Counted from the stretch's first letter, positions 13,447 through 20,605 are shown. The stretch: 22,537 nt of DNA from Candidatus Liptonbacteria bacterium RIFCSPLOWO2_01_FULL_53_13 (GCA_001818895.1 MHLB01000057.1:1-22537); one strand, 5' to 3'. The notes: a model not told the origin generated them from the sequence alone. Translations and numbers: made by a program.

Positions 13447-15228
13447 TCATGCCACTTCGCTATTATAACAACTCTCGCAATACACGATTTCCGGTCTCTC
13501 CGGCGCATAACTGGTCTCAAATTCGTTGGGGCAATGCTCCCCTTTGGCATGCGAGGGGTGGGTGCCGGTGTTGGCGTAGACGCCGTTTTCGGACTTTTCT
13601 CCCGCACAGTGGCATTTGCGGTGCCAGAGCTTCCACGGAGTTCTAAGGGTGAGACGATCGTAATACCTGCAGTTCGGGCACAGTCGCGGCAAGGGTACGT
13701 TTAGTTTTTTGTAAAACTCAAGTTCCCGTTGAATCACCCTAAAACCGACCGTACAGAGATGATCGCACGAACCCTGATGTGCGCACCCGATTGTTTTTGA
13801 GAGAATATCTTCGTTCGTATCTTTGATATGATCAGGTAAGTCGCCAGCCCGAATATCGATAACCGGATTTTTTATATCCGGGTCCCGCCAGCGATACCCA
13901 AAAGCAAGAGCCTTTGCTTTCGTAAGCGGATACTGCTCTTGCGACAGGCTCTCGTTGTAGCCGAACGGACTCATCTCTGTCGGGAAAAATTCTCCGTAAC
14001 GATATACCGTCCCGTTTTTTCCCATATAAGGCATTTCGCCCATCTGGCGCATAATCCGCTCCCGGAGAGAGCGGTACTCCTGCTCGGGATATTCTTTGTT
14101 CAAAATGCAAAATTTTTTATTCTGTAACCCGAAACAGCCAAGCAAGTCGGAAGAGCTTTTGCACCAGCCGCAATATTCCAAATCGCGCGAGCTGCCAAAA
14201 CACGCTACGCAAAATTTGAGACCGCGATCCAACTTACCGCCGCTTACATATTCGTAAATCAGTTCCGAGCCAAGACCGCTGTTGTTGACATCCAATGAAT
14301 CTTTTAGGGCGAAATTCCGACCGCAGTATGCTGTATCTTCCATATCGTAACACTCAAAAATATGTCTTGCATTCTTCACATTTGCCAGAATATTCCCGGT
14401 GGCATTGACCGATTTTAGAATGTCGGCATATTTGCGGGGATAGCGCAACGGCATTTTTTTGAATTCTTCGACCAGGCGGGAGAATGTCGCATAGCTTCCC
14501 GTATCTATTTTTTGACGCTCACTCTTATATTCTTCTTTTGAATACTGCTTGTTACGTAGAACATACTTCCTGCTTCTCAGGTTCGTAGAAAGAAAGCAGT
14601 CGCTCGCGTTCTGGGAATCAAAAAGGAACATGGAGTTCAGCGATGAGCCCGTGAGGAAGGAATAAGCAATATCGTAATCTTTTTCTCCGTACATTGATCC
14701 CATACATTGCTCTGAATCTTCCATGGCAAAGCAATCGAACATTTGCCGGGAGCGATCAATATTTTTGGAATAGAAAATCTCTTCGGCTTCAACGACAGAA
14801 TATGACAAATACACATCTTTAACGTCTCGAGTAATATTCGCGTAAGGCGAATTGATGGCATTTAAATGAAAAAGATTGAGCCGAGGCACGTTCTTGAACA
14901 AATCGTCCACTTGTTCAAAAAACGACCGTGAGAAATCATACTCTCGCCCGTAGCTAAGCGGGTCCCATGCGTCGGAAAACCAGCAATTATGGCAAAATAC
15001 AGGAAATGGGCTATCCGCAGGATACGCCGAAAAGATATCTTGATCGCAATGAGCGCAATGGGTCTTGTAGAGTGCCCGTTCATTGCGCCATGCATAACGT
15101 CGAATCAAGCGGCACTCCGGGCAAAACGTCGGCGGAGGAACCTTGATTTTTTCATAAAATTGAAAATCTTCCGGTTCTATCGTGAACGGGTTGTGGCAGT
15201 TCTGACAAGTGCGGGTTTCGGAATTCAT
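13447..15228 (-). CDS. tandem zinc-ribbon/Cys-repeat protein, paralogue 3
   Basis: A 593-residue member of the array, unknown function. The start is ATG 15228 (MNSETRTCQNC), matching the other copies; the 16 residues upstream of it in frame come from the palindromic spacer. Ribbon 1 is at Cys8, 11, 36, 39 and ribbon 2 is complete (CAHC at 58-61, CHNC at 79-82). The central halves end in TNLRSRKYVLRNKQYSKEEY and FGLQNKKFCILNKEYPEQEY. They have fewer cysteines and more acidic residues than paralogue 2. The first knuckle of the C-terminal ribbon is unusual: CAHQGSCDHLC in place of CxxC, adding six residues and extra Cys/His. The tail has CHCAGEKSENGVYANTGTH and is almost the same as in paralogue 4. 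Nucleotides 13474-13533 are identical to 15303-15362 of that gene. Confidence 0.87.
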   Translation of the reverse strand: MNSETRTCQNCHNPFTIEPEDFQFYEKIKVPPPTFCPECRLIRRYAWRNERALYKTHCAHCDQDIFSAYPADSPFPVFCHNCWFSDAWDPLSYGREYDFSRSFFEQVDDLFKNVPRLNLFHLNAINSPYANITRDVKDVYLSYSVVEAEEIFYSKNIDRSRQMFDCFAMEDSEQCMGSMYGEKDYDIAYSFLTGSSLNSMFLFDSQNASDCFLSTNLRSRKYVLRNKQYSKEEYKSERQKIDTGSYATFSRLVEEFKKMPLRYPRKYADILKSVNATGNILANVKNARHIFECYDMEDTAYCGRNFALKDSLDVNNSGLGSELIYEYVSGGKLDRGLKFCVACFGSSRDLEYCGWCKSSSDLLGCFGLQNKKFCILNKEYPEQEYRSLRERIMRQMGEMPYMGKNGTVYRYGEFFPTEMSPFGYNESLSQEQYPLTKAKALAFGYRWRDPDIKNPVIDIRAGDLPDHIKDTNEDILSKTIGCAHQGSCDHLCTVGFRVIQRELEFYKKLNVPLPRLCPNCRYYDRLTLRTPWKLWHRKCHCAGEKSENGVYANTGTHPSHAKGEHCPNEFETSYAPERPEIVYCESCYNSEVA

Positions 15229-15242
15229 GATATTTCTAACTA

Positions 15243-15268
15243 TTCGCTTATTCGCGCGAATTAGAGAA
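15243..15268. repeat. imperfect palindrome between paralogues 4 and 3
   Basis: TTCGCTTATTCGC (15243-15255) against GCGAATTAGAGAA (15256-15268): 11 of 13 positions pair. The core TTATTCGCGCGAA is shared with the perfect palindrome at 11643-11672, so this looks like a decayed copy of that element in the same 47-nt position. Confidence 0.65.
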
Positions 15269-15275
15269 GGTAGCA

Positions 15276-17048
15276 TTAGGCGATTTCTGCATTATAGCAT
15301 TGCTCGCAATACACGATTTCCGGTCTCTCCGGCGCATAACTGGTCTCAAATTCGTTGGGGCAGGGCTCCCCTTTTGGGTGCGAGGGGTGAGTGCCGGTGT
15401 TCGCGTAGACGCCGTTTTCGGATTTCTCGCCTGCGCAGTGGCACGCGCGGTGCCAGAGCTTGAAAGGATTGCGGAAGTTGACGCGCGTTCTATGGCGACA
15501 ATAGAAACATCTTCGTGGAAGAGGAATTGCTAATTTGCGGTAAAATTGAAGTTCTTGAGAAACGATACGGTAATTCCGCTTGCATTCAATGCACATTAAT
15601 ATTTCGTTGAGAATCGTGTCGTTTATGTCGGCAATACCATCCGGTATCTCGTCAGTTTGCATAGTTTCTTTGCCCACGGTCATCTGGAGTTTTCCCCGCC
15701 AATTGAAATTGCGCTTGCGTGCCTCTTGCTCCGTCAACAGAAAATGATCCTGGGCCACGCTTTCGTTATAGCCGAAATATGAAAGTTCGGCCGGAAAGAA
15801 TTCGCCGAATCGATACGCAACGCCATTTTTGTCCATGTACGGCACCTGGGCCATGTGTACTTGAATTTTTGGAAGCATTTCATCGTATTCTTCTTTTGAA
15901 TATTGTTTGTTCAGAATGCAGTATTGAGCTTTCTTGAGGCCGCAACAGCCAAAAACATTCGTTGACGAGTGTACGCCGTCCACATAAAACACATCCCGAT
16001 TTTTCCAAGAAAAGATGGCGAAGCGGCTTTGGTATGAGTGATCTGGAGTGATCCCTTCGTAGCACTGTTCAAGCTCCCCGCCAGTGCTCAAGTCATAAGA
16101 ACTCTTCGGCGCATCAGAGCTTTCCACCCAACGACAATCCTCAACCCGTTGGAGCACAAATCCATCCCGGATGTTTTTGCAGTTGGATAAGTAGTCCCCG
16201 ATTGAATTCGTGCAGTTGCGGAGATTGGCAAACTTTCTGGGTTTTAGATAGAGCATTCCCTCAAATTCCTTTTTCGCGCGCTCCACGCCGCTGAAAGTAT
16301 CCAAACGATATTCTTCAAAAATTTTCTTATATTCCTCCTTGGTGTACTGCCGATTTTTGAAACAGTACTGCTTATGGCGCAGGCCTGTGCACATAAAACA
16401 GTTGGAAGAATCCCGACAATCAAGGCAAAAGGCACAGTCAGAGAGCGCGACCGAGTAATATACATATCGGCAGTGGTAGCATCTCTCGGCAAAGATTCCC
16501 TCGTATACGGAATCGGAGTTGTCCCAGCTGGAAAGGCAATCCACCATTCCTCTGCTATCAAGAATGTAGTGGCTATATAGAGAATCTTCAAGTTTCCACG
16601 CGACGAACACCATGTAGCAATTTTTCGCATTTGAAAAGTCCTGCGTATACTCACAATTGATGCTGCCGCTTATCAAACCATCGTCATTTGCGAGCGCGAT
16701 GATTGGTACTCGCTGTTGTAGCTCGCGGAACTGTTCGAAAAAGGGTTTTGAAAAGTCATAGTCCTTTCCATATTCCTTGGGGTCCCATTTATCCGACCAC
16801 CAGCATTTTACACAATAGACAGTTAATCCTGAATCGGGTGAATAAATGGAAAGGATGCTCTTTTCGCAGAGATCACACGAACGAGAATACAAAATAATAT
16901 CGTTTCGCCATGTCAAGCGGCGCTGCTTTCGGCATTCCGGACAAAACGTCGGCGGCGGAACTTTTATCTTTTCGTAGAAATTAAAATCCTCCGGTTCAAT
17001 GATGAAATCGGATTTACAATTTTGACAAATGCGCGTTTCGGAAGCCAT
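15276..17048 (-). CDS. tandem zinc-ribbon/Cys-repeat protein, paralogue 4 (first gene of the array)
   Basis: A 590-residue member of the array, unknown function. The start is ATG 17048 (MASETRICQNC). The 14-residue upstream extension is a translated inverted repeat plus promoter and is rejected. Ribbon 1 is at Cys8, 11, 36, 39; ribbon 2 is complete (CDLC at 58-61, CVKC at 79-82). The central halves carry AKNCYMV, YHCRYVYYS, CAFCLDCRDSSNCFMC and end in TGLRHKQYCFKNRQYTKEEY and CGLKKAQYCILNKQYSKEEY. The C-terminal ribbon is CIECKRNYRIV to CFYCRHRTR, followed by CHCAGEKSENGVYANTGTH and YCEQCYNAEIA. A TATAAT ends 7 nt before the ATG, so this gene probably starts the transcript for all four. The last 60-nt identical block with paralogue 3 suggests recent conversion or duplication. 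Confidence 0.87.
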   Translation of the reverse strand: MASETRICQNCKSDFIIEPEDFNFYEKIKVPPPTFCPECRKQRRLTWRNDIILYSRSCDLCEKSILSIYSPDSGLTVYCVKCWWSDKWDPKEYGKDYDFSKPFFEQFRELQQRVPIIALANDDGLISGSINCEYTQDFSNAKNCYMVFVAWKLEDSLYSHYILDSRGMVDCLSSWDNSDSVYEGIFAERCYHCRYVYYSVALSDCAFCLDCRDSSNCFMCTGLRHKQYCFKNRQYTKEEYKKIFEEYRLDTFSGVERAKKEFEGMLYLKPRKFANLRNCTNSIGDYLSNCKNIRDGFVLQRVEDCRWVESSDAPKSSYDLSTGGELEQCYEGITPDHSYQSRFAIFSWKNRDVFYVDGVHSSTNVFGCCGLKKAQYCILNKQYSKEEYDEMLPKIQVHMAQVPYMDKNGVAYRFGEFFPAELSYFGYNESVAQDHFLLTEQEARKRNFNWRGKLQMTVGKETMQTDEIPDGIADINDTILNEILMCIECKRNYRIVSQELQFYRKLAIPLPRRCFYCRHRTRVNFRNPFKLWHRACHCAGEKSENGVYANTGTHPSHPKGEPCPNEFETSYAPERPEIVYCEQCYNAEIA

Positions 17049-17054
17049 GTTCCT

Positions 17055-17060
17055 ATTATA
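17055..17060 (-). promoter_or_regulatory. -10 box of the four-gene array
   Basis: TATAAT on the - strand, 6 nt before the ATG at 17048, predicting a leaderless transcript. The -35 region would fall inside the inverted repeat at 17066-17085; no clear -35 box is seen at 16-18 nt. TTGTCA (17090-17085) is a good match but 24 nt away. Confidence 0.5.
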
Positions 17061-17065
17061 CATGG

Positions 17066-17085
17066 ATTCCCGCCTTCGCGGGAAT
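17066..17085. repeat. ATTCCC-N8-GGGAAT inverted repeat (dRS3/REP-like)
   Basis: ATTCCCGC and GCGGGAAT form an 8-bp stem around CTTC, with GTCA-type flanks. This is the same 20-bp pattern as Neisserial dRS3 repeats (ATTCCC, eight bases, GGGAAT), and similar elements are widespread in other bacteria. It lies immediately upstream of the array promoter. Confidence 0.7.
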
Positions 17086-17094
17086 GACAAACAA

Positions 17095-17129
17095 TCTAAT
17101 GGCTAAGTGCTAATGGCTATTTGCTGCGT
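17095..17129. repeat. 7-bp-period repeat after ftsW
   Basis: Five 7-mers: TCTAATG, GCTAAGT, GCTAATG, GCTATTT, GCTGCGT. Together with the inverted repeat it fills the gap between the ftsW stop and the array promoter. Confidence 0.6.
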
Positions 17130-17133
17130 TCTT

Positions 17134-18243
17134 CTACGTATACTTCGACACATTCGCCGCGACGCCGCCCATGGTGAGAAACACCGCGAGCGCCGTGCCG
17201 CCGTAGCTTACGAAAGGCAAAGGAATACCGGTAAGCGGTATCAGCCCGGAGATCGCGCCCATGTTCACGAGCGATTGAAGCGCGATGATTGAGGCGAACC
17301 CGATGAGAAGCAAGTGCCCGAATTTGTCGCGCGTCCGACGAGCGATCCAGAGCAACCGAAATATCAAAATGGCAAAAAGTATCACCAAGCTCGCGGCGCC
17401 GACAAACCCGAGTTCCTGCGCGGCAATCGCGAAAATGGAATCATCAAGCGGAGCGGGAAGATAGCTCACCTTGCTCGGCGACTGGCCGTAGCCCATGCCC
17501 CAGATGCTTCCCGAACCGATGGCGATCACCGCCTGATTTCCCTGATAGCCTGTCCCCTGCAGGTCGCGGCTTGGATCCAAAAAATCAAGAATGCGCTGAA
17601 GCCGGTAGGGCGTCCGCCAGATGACCAGGCCGAAACCGATCGCGCCGATAAGACAGATGAGAGCGATGTGCTTGAGGGGTACGCCGCTCACGAAATACAT
17701 AATGAGTCCGGACGCGATGAGAATGACCACGGTGCTCGTCGCCGGCTGTAAGATAAGCAAAACCGCGACGATTCCGCAAATAATGAAGAAGGGAAGCGCG
17801 CCTCCCGCGAAATTTTTTATTCTGTTCATCCTCGCGTTCGCGAGCCACGCGGCAAGATAGATGAGAAAAGTGAGTTTCAGAATTTCCGCGGGTTGGAACA
17901 CAAGAGGGCCGAGCCGAAGCCACCGGCTCGCCCCGCCCGCGGTAACGCCGAGCGAGGTGAAGAGCAATCCCAGAAATATGATGTTCACGAGAAGAAAAAG
18001 GAGCGAGAGTTTGCGATAGCGCTGATAATATAATTTATACGCGACAAAAAAACCGATTGCGCCGAGTAAAAATCCGTTCGTGAGTTGGTGTTTCAGGTAA
18101 TAATAGCTGTCATTGAAGCGGATTTTGCCTAATTCAGAAGACGCGCTCGCGAGAATGACAAGCCCCGCAATCGTAAGCAGAAAAATCACCGCAAGGAGAA
18201 AATAGTCGGGGCGGTGGCTGGATTTCTTGAGTGAGACAGCCAT
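17134..18243 (-). CDS. ftsW: SEDS-family peptidoglycan glycosyltransferase, FtsW type
   Basis: A 369-residue polytopic membrane protein with about ten hydrophobic segments. SEDS landmarks are ASRWLRLGPLVFQPAEILKL (105-124), FLDPSRDLQGTGYQ (221-234), the catalytic loop LDDSIFAIAAQELGF with Asp268, and GIPLPFVSYGGT (339-350). The last motif favours FtsW over RodA, though the split is not certain from motifs alone. It polymerises lipid II into glycan strands, normally at the division site with a partner transpeptidase. It starts 6 nt after the amidohydrolase stop, so the two genes form an operon. No Shine-Dalgarno is seen before the ATG. In this window it shares the lipid II pathway with murC and murG. 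Confidence 0.93.
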   Translation of the reverse strand: MAVSLKKSSHRPDYFLLAVIFLLTIAGLVILASASSELGKIRFNDSYYYLKHQLTNGFLLGAIGFFVAYKLYYQRYRKLSLLFLLVNIIFLGLLFTSLGVTAGGASRWLRLGPLVFQPAEILKLTFLIYLAAWLANARMNRIKNFAGGALPFFIICGIVAVLLILQPATSTVVILIASGLIMYFVSGVPLKHIALICLIGAIGFGLVIWRTPYRLQRILDFLDPSRDLQGTGYQGNQAVIAIGSGSIWGMGYGQSPSKVSYLPAPLDDSIFAIAAQELGFVGAASLVILFAILIFRLLWIARRTRDKFGHLLLIGFASIIALQSLVNMGAISGLIPLTGIPLPFVSYGGTALAVFLTMGGVAANVSKYT

Positions 18244-18249
18244 TGAGGT

Positions 18250-19686
18250 CTAGTAATTTCCGCCCGAGGCGGATCCGCCTTCGGCGGAAGGAATTAGGAA
18301 TTTTCCGGTTTTTATCCCCGTACACTCCCCTTCTTTGAGCGCAACGCGCCCGTTTACTGCCGTAAACTGCACGCGCCCGTCTTTCACGCCGACCAAATCC
18401 GCAAAATATTTTTCCTTAAGCGCTCCGCGCTCTTTCGTACCGAAAAACTCCGCCGCTTCGCTTGTGATCTTTTTGACCGCCTGCGCGAGCGACGCTCCGT
18501 CTCCGCCGAACGCGGAAGCGATATATTCTCCGAATGCGCTCCGCGACCCGTACGAGCCGATGAGCGATTTCGGCGAGTTCACTGCGCGCGCTACGCGCGC
18601 ACGCTCTTGCGGTACGAGGAGCGCGGCATGAAAGTCGGATGCTTCCATAAGTTTTATGATTCCCTCCCGATAGTCGGCGACGCCGTGCCATTTCATGAAT
18701 TCCTTGAGCGTTGCGCCATGGAGAGATGTGTGTTGCGCATCGTGCGAGATACCTGTTTCTTTCGGATCAAGCACGGGGAAACTTTTCGCAAGTTTTGTGC
18801 GGAACTGCGCATCGCGAAACTTCAGGCGAACTGTGCGCGGCTCGCCCGCACGCATTTCTTCCGGAATAAATTCAATGAGCGGAACGGGAATTGAGCGCGC
18901 GGGGCATACGCTCACCCGCACCTCTCCCTTCGCCGAACTTTTTTCTATGAAAGAGATCAATTTCTCGCTTTCATCGCCATGAAACGGCGATGTCGCCCCG
19001 CTTACCAAAACTCGCGCATTCTTTTCTTTCGCATGACGGAACACTTCTTGCGCCATCCATGATGCGCCTCCTTCGGATGCCGGCTCGGTAATTTCCACGA
19101 TACCGCGCGCAACGCGCATTGTTTGCTCCTCTTTCCCGAGAGACACGCCTAAGGCGCCATCCTTTACGCTTCGTTCAAGTACTGCGCGCAATACGTGCGA
19201 CTCGTTTTTTGTCATCTTGCGCGCCTTGTCGTGCGCGAGCGCCGACCGTACCGTATCATAACCGGCAAGCGTACCGAAATTCACCGCCAATTTCTTTCTC
19301 TGAAGTACGGTTTTAAATTCCTTCATTGTATGCCAGTTCACGTTCGCGCGGGCGATATGGGTCTGCCACGCGAACAGCGCAAGGTCGCCGTAGAGAAGCG
19401 GGGCAAGCGACATTCCGTCGTGCCCTCCGATGGCGGTCGTAACCCCCTCCTCCAGGCAGGTATGTTCAAGCCCGCGCAGAACTTCAAGCCGGTGGTCAAT
19501 CTCCGAATGCGCGTCAATGAATCCGGGCGTCACATACATGCCCTGCGCGTCAATCACTTCGTCCGCTCTTTTCCCGCTAAGGTTGCCTATGGCGGAAATG
19601 CGCTCTCCGCTTACAAATACATCGGCGCGCGCCGGTTCGGAGCCGGTGCCGTCAACTACGAGACCATTTTTAATAAGGAGAGTCAT
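18250..19686 (-). CDS. D-aminoacylase-like amidohydrolase, probably without its metal site
   Basis: A 478-residue protein with the N-acyl-D-amino-acid deacylase architecture: LLIKNGLVVDGTGSEP, then VIDAQGMYVTPGFIDAHSE (residues 44-62), and near the end FADLVGVKDGRVQFTAVNGRVAL. The metal-binding HxH is His60-Ser-Glu62. By eye, the usual GNCG cysteine is replaced (GGHDG at 87-91), the two histidines of the barrel middle are absent near 230 and 260, and the catalytic Asp of IGSDG is Tyr379 (IGSYG). If that alignment is right, this is a pseudoenzyme or has a new role. The ATG at 19686 is preferred to the TTG at 19695. The last 16 residues come from a repeat. It precedes ftsW by 6 nt, so a link to cell-wall D-amino acids is tempting but unproven. 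Confidence 0.8.
   Translation of the reverse strand: MTLLIKNGLVVDGTGSEPARADVFVSGERISAIGNLSGKRADEVIDAQGMYVTPGFIDAHSEIDHRLEVLRGLEHTCLEEGVTTAIGGHDGMSLAPLLYGDLALFAWQTHIARANVNWHTMKEFKTVLQRKKLAVNFGTLAGYDTVRSALAHDKARKMTKNESHVLRAVLERSVKDGALGVSLGKEEQTMRVARGIVEITEPASEGGASWMAQEVFRHAKEKNARVLVSGATSPFHGDESEKLISFIEKSSAKGEVRVSVCPARSIPVPLIEFIPEEMRAGEPRTVRLKFRDAQFRTKLAKSFPVLDPKETGISHDAQHTSLHGATLKEFMKWHGVADYREGIIKLMEASDFHAALLVPQERARVARAVNSPKSLIGSYGSRSAFGEYIASAFGGDGASLAQAVKKITSEAAEFFGTKERGALKEKYFADLVGVKDGRVQFTAVNGRVALKEGECTGIKTGKFLIPSAEGGSASGGNY
18258..18303. repeat. GC-rich nested palindrome plus 7-mers at the amidohydrolase 3' end
   Basis: TTCCGCC (18258-18264) pairs with GGCGGAA (18283-18289). Inside lies the 12-bp palindrome GGCGGATCCGCC (18268-18279). 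Adjacent are GGAATTA and GGAATTT (18290 onward), again a 7-bp period. It is read through as coding sequence for the last residues of the amidohydrolase, and the stop codon follows at once. Confidence 0.65.
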
Positions 19687-19694
19687 AAGGGCCA

Positions 19695-19715
19695 AATTAC
19701 CAATTACTAATTTCT
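19695..19715. repeat. 7-bp-period repeat in the amidohydrolase leader
   Basis: AATTACC, AATTACT, AATTTCT in tandem, just upstream of the ATG at 19686. Confidence 0.5.
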
Positions 19716-19735
19716 AGCTCTGCACGACTAAACGC

Positions 19736-19744
19736 ATTATATCA
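19736..19744 (-). promoter_or_regulatory. extended -10 promoter using the upstream stop codon
   Basis: TGA-TATAAT on the - strand. The TGA (19744-19742) is the stop codon of the metallo-beta-lactamase gene and also the TGn of an extended -10 element. The predicted start is near 19729, leaving a leader of about 43 nt to the amidohydrolase ATG. Confidence 0.5.
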
Positions 19745-20605
19745 CTTTTTCTCTTTAAATACCTCCAAAAGCGAGTTTCTTACGACAATCCGCACCGTGC
19801 CGTCCTTGTCGGTCCTGAAGATCGCGGCGCCGGTTGACGAGGCGATGCGCGCAAGCGTTGCGGGCGCGGGATGCCCGTAGTTGTTCTTCACTCCTGCTTC
19901 AACCACGGCGACCTTCGGGGAAACCGCGCGCAGAAATTCGGCGCCGGATGATGTTTTTGAGCCATGATGCCCGATTTTCAATATGTCCGCCGTGAGGTCA
20001 AATTTCTTCCACAAAAAACCTTCCACGGTAAAACCGATATCCGCGACAAAAAGCGCGCGGAACGAGGGCGTTTCCAGGCGCGATACGATGCCGGTATCGT
20101 TAAGTTCCGCGCTTTGGATAAACTCGGAAGAAGGCGAAATAATCCGCAACGCGCTTGACGCATGCGTCACGGCATCGCCGGCGGCGACCGCGATAAGCGG
20201 AATGCGCTCGCGCGCGATTTTTTCCCGGAGCAATTTCCATTCGGAAGGAACCCCCTCTGAATCGGTAATCCCGTTAAAGAGTATCGCGCCGAATTGATAT
20301 TTCCCCACCAGCGCGTCGTATCCCCCGAAATGGTCTTTTTGCGTGTGCGTGACGATCCCTATGTCAATATAGCGGTCGCCCGAGGGAAGCGCGCGCTCAA
20401 GCGCGCGTGCGACGCTTGCGTCCGGTCCCGCGTCGGTCAGAATCTTTACTCCGCCCGGTAATTGTACGAGTTCCGCATCTCCCTGCCCGACGTCCAAAAA
20501 ATCCAGCTCGTAGGCATTCTGCGGTGCGCCGAACACAACCGCGTGCCATATAAATATGTCTGATACCACGAGGACAAGCGCGACGATAAGAGTGGAGGGC
20601 TTCAT
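19742..20605 (-). CDS. ComEC-type metallo-beta-lactamase domain protein
   Basis: A 287-residue protein with one N-terminal hydrophobic segment (about 5-26) and an MBL-fold domain like the C-terminal domain of ComEC/Rec2. Landmarks are LDFLDVGQGDAELVQLPGG (34-52), THTQKDHFGGYDAL (86-99), LFVADIG (185-191), IGHHGSKTSS (211-220) and VVEAGVKNNYGHPAP. In ComEC the first metal motif is usually HPDxDH or HxHxDH; here it is His87-Thr-Gln89-Lys-Asp91-His92, with Gln at the second ligand position. Asp91, His92 and the HHGSK motif remain. It likely degrades the non-transforming DNA strand or otherwise aids uptake on the outer membrane face, working with the channel protein encoded just upstream. The two halves are separate genes here, 122 nt apart. 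Confidence 0.88.
   Translation of the reverse strand: MKPSTLIVALVLVVSDIFIWHAVVFGAPQNAYELDFLDVGQGDAELVQLPGGVKILTDAGPDASVARALERALPSGDRYIDIGIVTHTQKDHFGGYDALVGKYQFGAILFNGITDSEGVPSEWKLLREKIARERIPLIAVAAGDAVTHASSALRIISPSSEFIQSAELNDTGIVSRLETPSFRALFVADIGFTVEGFLWKKFDLTADILKIGHHGSKTSSGAEFLRAVSPKVAVVEAGVKNNYGHPAPATLARIASSTGAAIFRTDKDGTVRIVVRNSLLEVFKEKK

Noticed and set aside
15229..15276. N-terminal extension of array paralogue 3
   Set aside because: It covers the palindromic spacer and would overlap the previous stop; the shared MNSETR start at 15228 is better.
9872..17048. The four paralogues as CaiB/BaiF enzymes or as transposon genes
   Set aside because: I see no CoA-transferase motifs, no DDE or recombinase residues and no target-site duplications; the visible features are zinc ribbons and repeats.
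17049..17090. N-terminal extension of array paralogue 4
   Set aside because: It is the translation of an inverted repeat and of the TATAAT box; the other paralogues begin at the same MxSETRxCQNC position as ATG 17048.
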